From assembly GCA_015143295.1 (NCBI GenBank), contig CM026565.1, forward strand, positions 16,812,548-16,876,547: a stretch of DNA of 64,000 nucleotides. Direction: 5' to 3'. The position numbers and the translations under genes are program-made. Each line of letters begins with the position of its first letter. Position 1 is the stretch's first letter. Under the pieces are notes generated by a model. The model was not told the DNA's origin. It did no database searches and saw only the letters and a list, made by a program, of their open reading frames with translations. This DNA is from Tetracentron sinense (Eukaryota > Streptophyta > Magnoliopsida > Trochodendrales > Trochodendraceae). Shown here piece by piece: positions 56,199 to 64,000 of this stretch.

Positions 56199-56993
56199 CT
56201 ATCTGCACACTAAGAGTTTGAGGAGCCAATAAACTTTGCAATTCCTCTTCCAATGACCTGGTTTCTTGTAATAGAAGCAGACATTCTGATTCTTTTCCTT
56301 GTCCTTTTTCTCAGAAGCTTTCTTATTCTTACCCTTCTTGCCTTTGAGGAACCTAGAGAAATTGGACTTCTTCTTTTTCTGGCCTTTGCCCTTAGGCTTG
56401 GGCCTTGAAGATCCAACTCCCTCTGCCACATTTGCATAGAGCTTATTACACTTCATAAGTTCCTCAGCTCCTTGCAACATGTTTAGGAGCTCTAACAGAG
56501 AAGTTTTCAATTTGTTCATGCTGAAATTCAACACAAAAGTAGAAAAGGACTCCGGGAGTCCAAGGGTCAAGAGTTCATTAATGAACCCCATCATCTTGAC
56601 AACATGCTCCCGAATTGGGCTACCATCAGACATCTTGGTCCCTATTAGTCCTTTCATTTCCAACTGCCTAACAGTTCTATTTTGTTCTCCAAACATCTCC
56701 CTGAGATTAGTCAATATGTCCTTAACTGTAGCAAAACCCTTGTGCTGTTGCTGAAGGACATTTGACATGGATGCAAGCATGTAGCATTTGGCCAAACTAT
56801 TTAACTCATGCCACTTTGAGGCTTTCTCAACTGTCTTAGGGGTTTGAACTGCCTCATCAAGTTTCGGATAGTCGGAAGTGAGGACATAAGCTATCTTCTG
56901 AGAAATAAGCACAATGTCAAGGTTTCTTTTCCAGTCCACAAAATTTGGACCAGTCAACCGATTCTCTTCTAGAATCTTGGAAAGGGGATTCAT
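56199..56993 (-). pseudogene. C2 gag
   Basis: About 264 codons, open over this length. MNPLSKILEENRLTGPNFVDW is the DUF4219-like start, followed by a UBN2-type core (MLASMSNVLQQQHKGFATVK, MFGEQNRTVRQLEMKGL), a lysine-rich linker and a CCHC knuckle (CFYYKKPGHWKRNC). Start chosen at the conserved MNPL. Confidence 0.85.
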
Positions 56994-58694
56994 GGCTTAT
57001 CTACACAATAAAATAAGCATAAATTATTACATTTACACACATATATTCATCAGATTTTTGGGATTTTAAAATCTGATGATCCTCTCATCTTTCTTCAAAT
57101 TTCATCATTCCCTTCAATATATGAAATTAGGGAATAAAACTTTTATTCCAGATGAGTATTGGGATCCTTATATTACACATGTAATCTTCCATTTTAGGAT
57201 AGTACCACACATGCACTACAAGGTAGATAGTAACCATCCATCACTGAGCATCTCATGCATAACTCCTTATATAAATCAGTGATTCCCAATTTTCTTGCGA
57301 CCTACAAGGACAACATGACTGTCATTATTCTCGTTCGTCATATGATCAAGTAAGGCTATGCCCCATTTTAGTTGACACTCTTTATCAAGCCATACACAAA
57401 CTTGTCTACAATAGAAATAAGTCTCTAGGAGTTTAATTCAGATTGAATTATGTCAATACCTTTTGGCAAGACAGGACTCAGGCTAATTAATTCCTAGTCT
57501 TATTGATAATGAAAGGTCTTAGGATTAATAATCTCATTTATTATCACTTAATATTTTTCTTGAAGGGAACAAATATAAACAGACATGATCAAATCATTAT
57601 CCAAGTATTCATCATATGAATTATGAAAATATTCGATAATAGGATTATCTAGGAGTGATAAACTCCGACTAGCCCTCACAGGGGGTTTTGATCATTAGGA
57701 TTTTCACCTTATAATCAAAACCTACTCATCCCTATAACCTTAGGGTATTTGGATGTCAGTTTAGTGATCCATCTACCTTTCATAATGATTAATGTCTTTT
57801 CAGACACGATTATCCAATAATCTCGTTTGCAAAGGTTTTACGTAAAAATTTATGCATGGGTCACAAACTCCACGTCCAAAAGAGTACTACTATGTATTGT
57901 GTCTAAATATAAACAATTTATAATTAAACACAATCCATTAATAGAAATAAAATCCAATTAACCTAAATTATCATAAAAGCAATAATCACAATTATCACAG
58001 GTTCCGGGCTAAAGGAAATACTATTAATCATCACATGAATAATAATATAATAATTATAATCATATTATAATCTCACAATGGGTTCACAAAAATCGTACGA
58101 CCTTACTTAATTACAATAGGGGAATTAAATAAAGCCCTACTACAATTTGCTATCTTGCAATGGTTCTCCGGGCATCTCCTTCGGTTGATTTAGTCCACCA
58201 TAAATCAGCAATCCTATTCTAAAAATAAGAAAAAGGGGAGGGGAGGGGAAAAAGAAGGAGGTATGATTTTCGGAACCCATCCAACATATAAATAATATTT
58301 ATTTATCATGATAAATATAATATAAACAATTTATGCTAGCTCGGGGCTCTCAGAATAAATTAAACAATTTAATTTAATACTAAAAGGATCTCTAAATCCT
58401 TAAGGCCTTTAACCAAATTTATTTATCTATATATACCTATCCCTATTAAAATTTTGAGAGGTTTTGGAATCATCCAAACTTGAAATTAGTATCACACTAA
58501 TTTCTAGGGGCTTAATTTTTATTCCCTCAATAATCACAGGGGAACTCCTTAACCCTACTAATGATTATCTCATAATCAAGAAGTGATCAAAAATCAAAAA
58601 GATTCATCACAGGGGTGGCCGAAATTTATAAGGAGGGTAATATGATTTAATAAAAATTAGTGATGCCCTAAAATCAAAGAGAAGCATAGCCAAG
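56994..58694 (-). other. C2 leader
   Basis: 1.7 kb, AT-rich, noncoding. A purine-rich stretch with three G4 runs (GGGGAGGGGAGGGG) lies near 58236-58249. Organised like the leader of C1 (22908-24225). No gene seen. Confidence 0.6.
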
Positions 58695-58706
58695 GTTCTG
58701 ATACCA
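58695..58706 (-). other. Primer binding site of C2
   Basis: TGGTATCAGAAC on the minus strand, 1 nt from the LTR; initiator-Met type with a changed end. Confidence 0.75.
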
Positions 58707-58707
58707 C

Positions 58708-60344
58708 TGAAAGTATGCCTTTTTTAATTTTAGAAAAACAGTTCTTAGGGGGCATACATCAAATCCCAAGATCTGACTAAGATTCTAATTGATTTATTCA
58801 ATGAAGGATAAAGACAACAATTACCTTTGCGACTTTGAAATTGTTAAGTCAATTCCACGATAGAAGCGATACCAACAAAACTTCACAAGTGTCAAGTCTC
58901 CTTCGCAATCCACATGGACCTTCTTTTTCTTTAAAGCTTTCTCTAATGGAAGCTAATGGCCCTTCCAAATTTCTAGCACTAAGATCTTGAAATAAAGATC
59001 CAATCTTTATTGATCAAGAACCTTTCTTGATAAACAAAACCCTTGATATTCTTCTTCTATTTCCAAACTAGAAAACAAGAGAAGAAAGGGGAGGGGAGGT
59101 GTGACCGTACAACTTAGGAGAAGAGAGAGAAGGGTGCGAGATTGAGGGAGGAGAGGGATTTCCAACAGTCTGAAAATTATTAAGTGTCCAACAATATGGA
59201 CGTCTACTCCTATATATAGATCCATCTTGGATCTTATCCTTATCCTAATCCTATTAGGATATACCCTCAATTTTTTCCCTATTTGATTTCTCCATAATTA
59301 ATTAGGAATAATCAAAATAGAAACTAATCTTATCTATTAGTAACAAACTAACCATATCCTTATCCTAATCCAATTAGGATTCCTTGATTAGCAAGAAAGT
59401 AATAGAATACTTGTCCAACAAGGAATCTTTAATTAGTAACTAACTCTAACTAACTAACTAACCTTATCCAATAAGGATATTAGATATTAGAAATTAATTA
59501 AGATAATAATAATAATTATTCCCTCATGGAGTGGGTGTCCCATCCTAGGTGGGTCCCACCCCACACGCCTCTTAGGGTATTAAACCCTTTTGGTCACTTG
59601 AATTATTCTTTTAAAATAATCCCCAATGAGTCCTACCCATTTGGTTTTTCACATATAATGTGATTCCACATTTTAGAGCTTCACTATACCATATAGCGAT
59701 TACTTAGAGAAATTAATTAATTTAATTATAAATTAAATTAAATACTTTAAGAAAGTCCTTGTGATGGGATCTAAAGGGATCTCCTATTTCCGGTTGTGGG
59801 ACCAAGTACTCAACCTTTTGGTTAAAGTATTGTTACTTGGAAACACTTTTCCTATACTCCATTAGGATTATAGAATTTTATCTATATCCCTGGACTTCCA
59901 CCAATCACAATTAATATCCATTAACACAATGTGATTAACCATCAGAAAATAGAGAATTACTTGCAAGTATTTCTATCTCAAGATTTATTTACAGATCCGT
60001 CCCTCCACTTCCAATATTGTTATAAGCTTATGAGACAATATCTAGTACTGTCTTTAATCCCTGGCTTATATTCAGAACCCATTTTCTTTGATACTTTTAG
60101 TCAAACTTGGATTTTCAAAAAAATTTTAGAAATTCTTTAAAAGAAATAATAATTAATAATTACATTTCTTTTATACATAAAATAAATTCCTCGATAAAAC
60201 CATTTCATCGATAAAAACCAGCGCTGGGTTTTTCAAGTCCGGTTTTGACAAGTATCAACTCAAGATTATTTACTCTATTCAGAGTAGTGGAATCCTTGTT
60301 GAGCGTACACACACTTCTTCTAATATAGCATACATAACCCAACA
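58708..60344 (-). repeat. C2 5' LTR
   Basis: 1637 bp. On the minus strand it starts TGTTGGGTTATGTATGC and ends GCATACTTTCA. TATA: TATATATAGG near 59210-59218 (minus). The right flank AGCCT (60345-60349) would be one copy of the duplication; the other is lost. Confidence 0.8.
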
Positions 60345-60894
60345 AGCCTGTATTTAATCTGGTGTGTTGGACATTGACGATTGGCTACATCAAAGCTACA
60401 TAGGCAAATACTAAAGAAGATGTTGACCTCTCAGGTTAAGGACAATCTGTCAAATGGACTACCCTAAATATAAAGACAATATACTTCTAAGGGTATCCAC
60501 TGAACGATCCTGTTGTAATATAAGTACTTCTTACTTATATCCGCATCTTAGTCAAGACACCCTTCTCTCAGTGATTGAGATTCATCACTCCATCATATGG
60601 AACTAACAATGTGTAAGTTATTAGGAATACATTGTCCAGATGTATCCTGATTAACTTAGAACAATTTTAGGTCTACAAGGAATCAGAAAACTATATCTCC
60701 TTAGCAATCAGTTAACAACTAATTGTATGGTTTTCCTACAATGTAACCTTAGGGACAAAGTAGTCTTACCCAATGAGATACTTTTGATATGTTACCCAAT
60801 GTAGAAGACAATGTGTGAATGTAAAATATGCATTTATTGGTTAAATAGATAAATACAATTTCGGAATGACTTTTGTGGGCATATATGTCTAACA
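60345..60894 (-). repeat. Copia-like LTR fragment
   Basis: On the minus strand it starts TGTTAGACATATATGCCC at 60894, resembling the LTR start TGTTGGACAAATATGCCC at 63850. C2 is inserted into it at 60344/60345. No coding part. Confidence 0.55.
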
Positions 60895-63095
60895 TTATCC
60901 AAAGGTGTTTACCCAAAACAATGAAGGACACGCGGAGTGTCGGAAGGAGGACATGCGAGGTGCCAACAAAGTGTGTTATATCGATGCTCACCTGGGATGT
61001 CAGGGACACACGGGGTGTCGAAAGGGGGACATGCGAGGTGCCGACAAAGTGTTTTATGTCGATGCTCACCTGGGATGTCAGGGACACACGGGGTATCAAA
61101 AGGGAGACATATGAGGTGCCGACAAAGTGTGTTATGTCAATGCTCACCTGGGTGTCGGAGACACACATAGGTGTCAAAAAGGGGACATACGGGAGGTGTC
61201 ACGGCATGGCGAGATGGCCAAGGGTTACGCAGGATGTCTAGGGATATATAAGAGGTAATACCGCAGTATGACGAGATTGTCAAAGGGCACACAGGATGTC
61301 AAGGATACACAGGGGTGTCGGAAGGGGACATGCGGGTGGTATCACAGTATGGCAAGGTTGCCAAATGATACACAGGATGTCTGGGGACATAGAGGAGGTA
61401 ATGTCGTGGTTTAACGAGATTTTCAAGGGACACACAAGATGTCAAGGACACACGGGGATATCGAAAGGGGACATGTGAAAGGTATCGCCGTATGGCGAGG
61501 TTGCCAACGGATACGCAAGGTGTCTGGGGACACACAGGGGTGTCGAAAGGGGACATGAGGGAGGTATCTCGGTATGGTGAGATTGAAAATTGATATGCAG
61601 GATGTCTGGGGACATGTAGGAGGTAATGCCATGGTATGACGAGGTTGCCAAGGGGCACACAGAATGTCAAGGACACACAGGGGTGTTGAAGGGGTTGCGC
61701 ATATCCATGAGGCACTAACTAGATTGATATTTAAATGGCATGTCTTAGAGGCGCTAGCCGGATTGATTTTGAAATGGCTGAGGGGTGCTAGATTTTGATG
61801 ATGTCATGAAGGGTGTAAAGGCGAGGATGCTTTCCCATGACTCTATTGATTACGACTTGCAGGGATGCACAATTTTGGTTTCTTCTGCTTATCTCACTGG
61901 GGCTACCTAATGCAGGTTGGTATGACCAGGTCTCAGTACTGGAAGCTCTGTTTTGAAAAACGTTTTTAGAAAAGTGTTGGACTTTTACAAAAGTTCTTGA
62001 TTTTAACAAAAGAATGTTTAACTAGCTTTTAGATATTGCCAGAAAATTGCCTTTGTCAGGGCTTAGGGGATTTGGTAATGTGTCTTTTACTCTCGGAGAG
62101 TAGAGTATGACCCAGAAGAGGTTTCGTCACTGCTGGGGATGCTTAGGGGTAGACCTGCTTGTCTTGCTGGGGCTGAAGATTAGACTCTGGCTGGGGAGAA
62201 GCTTGTTGGGGAGCAATTAGAAAGTTTTAGAGTCTTGATGAGGAGAGTGCTGTAGAGAGCAATAAGAGGCTTCTACTGGGAATCTGCTGGGGAATGTGAC
62301 ATTGGTGTAGACCACTTCTAGGGATCTGTCGGGGAGTGGAACTCTGTTGGAGATCATCAACTGTCTGCTGGGGAGTTGAACTCTATCGGGAAACTATTTG
62401 TCAGTGCCATCTACTGGGGATCTGGGGGAATTGTTGGGAATTCGATGAGACTGATTAATGCCAGATTATTTTGTCAAACTGCTCTTCAGCTTTTCTCACT
62501 TTTTTACCATTAGAATAACCAAGTCATGGGGTTCGCATAATTTTTACGCAATGAGGCCGTTGTCAGTTTTCCTCATGCCTGCGAAGCTGGTTGATTTGTG
62601 CCCCTAGTCATGAGACTAGGTCTGAGGTCGTATAATTTTTGCACAATAAGGCCGTTTTTGGTTTTCACTCATGCCCATGATTTTTTGGGGAAAATAGATC
62701 TCCTTTCATTGCCCTAAATGGCATTCTGCTGACGATTGTGTTCCGCTGAGGTTATAGATGTGATAATGCACTTGCACGCATAGTTTCTAGAGGATCTAGG
62801 AGGACTTAGAGTAGGACGAAATGTAAGCTAAGGGATCGAAGTTTGGGACACCCTGGGATTTCTCGTTTTGCAGTTGATCTTTACTCTATTGGGAACTTCT
62901 TACGTTGTATTCTCTTAGGAATTTGTACTTTGGGATTTTCAGCAGAGTTTTTTTTTGGCTCCATTGGGGAATTTGAGAGAGGTTGTCTCTGCTAGGGAGA
63001 GAAAGGTTGTCTCTACTTGGGGATTGTTTTTCGGGAGAAATTGTCCCTGAAAAGTTTTTACTGGGGAAAGAGTCTTGAGAGGCTTGTCTATGTGA
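60895..63095 (-). mobile_element. T3: 3' UTR fragment of a third Tat-type element
   Basis: Minus strand. Matches the T2 3' UTR (26661-27505, then 42421-43665) in order: tandem repeats, the GATTTTAACAAAAGAATG block, GCTGGGGA repeats, and GAGAGGTTGTCTCTG repeats at 62970-63080. No LTR or coding region of T3 is in the window. Confidence 0.8.
60915..61690 (-). repeat. T3 3' UTR: long tandem repeat array
   Basis: About ten units. The first ones have a 78-bp period (60996, 61074). From about 61230 two unit types alternate (GATGTCTGGGGACAT and GATGTCAAGGACACAC), giving a dimer of about 150 bp. Longest of the three homologous arrays. Confidence 0.8.
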
Positions 63096-63849
63096 TGAGA
63101 CTATCACAGGCAGATATAGCTTTCCAGTTCCTTATACCTTATATAGTCACAATTATGGATAAAGCTGAGCACTTCCTTTATATGACTGCCACAATGCTAA
63201 GATGTTCTCAATGGTTGAGGTGTAGTTTTATCTCAAACTATTGTAGTGCAGACTACACATCAACATATGGGTGCTTAAATGTACACTGACTAATTGAATG
63301 CAATGAGAGACCTCTTGCATAAACATACTATCAGATAGTTGGTCTCTCATTCGCATTGAACAGTTTCAATGATCCTTAGATCTAATGAGTTCATTTATAA
63401 CTGAACAGTAATCTGACTGTTTTGATTCTACCAAAGTACTCTCTACCTTAGGGAATATGATACAGTGACAGTTGGATAGTCAGAAAGCTATTCGAGTCAT
63501 GATGAATTTCAAACAAGAAATCCATGCTCAGTAAATTAAGAGATTATCCAAGTTCCAGGTAAGACAGTCGATTAAGCTTAAATCCTGCACAGGTAATTTT
63601 GAAACAAAATAAGTTTGAAATATATTTTTATTAAAATAAATTATACATATAAAAGGCTTTTCTCAAAATGTTTCATGAGAATGTTTCTCATGGCTTAATC
63701 AGAAGTCTTGGAAACCTAGATGATATGCAATGGGCTATGAGTTAGATAGTATAAATAATCTCAAAGGCCCATCAGGGATAATGTAATTGGAAGAATCAAT
63801 TGAATTAAAAAGTTCATGTGGCGGGATCCTTAATGATTAATGTTCTTAC
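63096..63849. other. Unassigned AT-rich sequence
   Basis: No gene or element recognised. It may be copia LTR sequence: it has ACATATAAAAGGC (TATA-like, about 63645) on the plus strand, and a strong inverted repeat at 63297-63357. Confidence 0.35.
63297..63357 (+). repeat. Inverted repeat (hairpin)
   Basis: Arms AATGCAATGAGAGACC (63297-63312) and GGTCTCTCATTCGCATT (63341-63357) pair over about 16 bp with one bulge; the loop is about 28 nt. Confidence 0.7.
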
Positions 63850-64000
63850 TGTTGGACAAATATGCCCTCGAAAGCCAATAAAAGACTTTTCTATGTTGAT
63901 TAGACAAGCATCATATTCACACAACCAACTATAAAGGGTATTTACATTAATTACTGTCTCGTTTGATGATGACATAATGTTCCATAGGTGACATTGTAGG
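63850..64000 (+). repeat. Start of a copia-like LTR, cut by the window end
   Basis: TGTTGGACAAATATGCCCTC resembles the LTR end at 60894 read on the minus strand. No more can be said within the window. Confidence 0.4.

Larger units (their letters stand above)
55656..60344 (-). mobile_element. C2: Ty1/copia element, 5' part
   Basis: Minus strand: 5' LTR 58708-60344, primer site 58695-58706, leader of 1.7 kb, gag, protease and the start of integrase, cut at about 55656. The gag type and the 1.6-kb LTR resemble the Angela/Tork group, but I am not sure of the lineage. Only a few breaks in what is left. The 3' half is absent, so LTR age cannot be read. Confidence 0.8.

Noticed and set aside
1-64000. 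Host genes, tRNA or rRNA genes
   Set aside because: Every long frame is explained by retroelement domains or repeats. Primer sites resemble tRNA 3' ends but no cloverleaf is present.

Overview
The window is plant nuclear DNA and I see no host gene in it. Practically all 64 kb is nested LTR retrotransposons, mostly decayed. The plant assignment rests on three groups: Ty3/gypsy chromoviruses of the Tekay type (protease, RT, RNase H, integrase plus a C-terminal chromodomain, initiator-Met tRNA primer site), Ty3/gypsy Tat/Ogre elements (extra ORF1 before gag, second RNase H, Arg-tRNA-like primer site, long 3' UTR), and Ty1/copia elements. This mix fits a seed plant with a large, repeat-rich genome. 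I cannot name the species.

Layout. 1-2088: two plus-strand Tekay-type LTR pieces, called B1 and E. 2089-2820 and 22460-24225: the two halves of an old minus-strand copia element, C1. It is split inside gag by Tekay element D (2821-22459, plus; flanking repeat TCTTT/TCTCT). D has LTRs of about 3.1 kb and a 3-kb interior with gag but no pol. D's 5' LTR is split by Tekay element A (5291-14159, minus; flanking repeat AGCAA; 1876-bp LTRs differing at two sites). D's 3' LTR carries a solo LTR, S (19388-20922; flanking repeat TTTAC). 24226-27505 and 42421-45469: an internally reduced minus-strand Tat element, T2. It is split by a full-length Tat/Ogre element, T1 (27506-42415, plus; flanking repeat CCAAA). 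45470-55524: two minus-strand Tekay elements, B and C, fused end to end. 55525-60344: a short tail of unknown origin, then the 5' part of copia element C2. 60345-60894: a copia LTR piece. 60895-63095: the 3' UTR of a third Tat element, T3. 63096-64000: unassigned DNA and the start of another copia-like LTR.

Inferred order of insertion: C1, then D, then A and S; T2, then T1. A is by far the youngest, yet its coding region is already interrupted, which suggests it moved using proteins supplied by other copies.

The most interesting signals are in noncoding parts. (1) Tekay LTRs of several diverged families share a short peptide-coding block (core EPWVEEEY) in the RNA leader, and the changes between families are mostly synonymous. 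(2) The same LTRs carry arrays of CGATCG-centred palindromes just upstream of the TATA box. (3) Some carry arrays of stem-loop units downstream of the TATA box whose stem arms change in a compensating way. (4) The Tat LTRs carry two further families of short palindromes, also with covarying arms, and their 3' UTRs hold about 70-bp tandem repeats and copies of the primer-site complement. (5) Element C has a doubled primer site that forms a hairpin.
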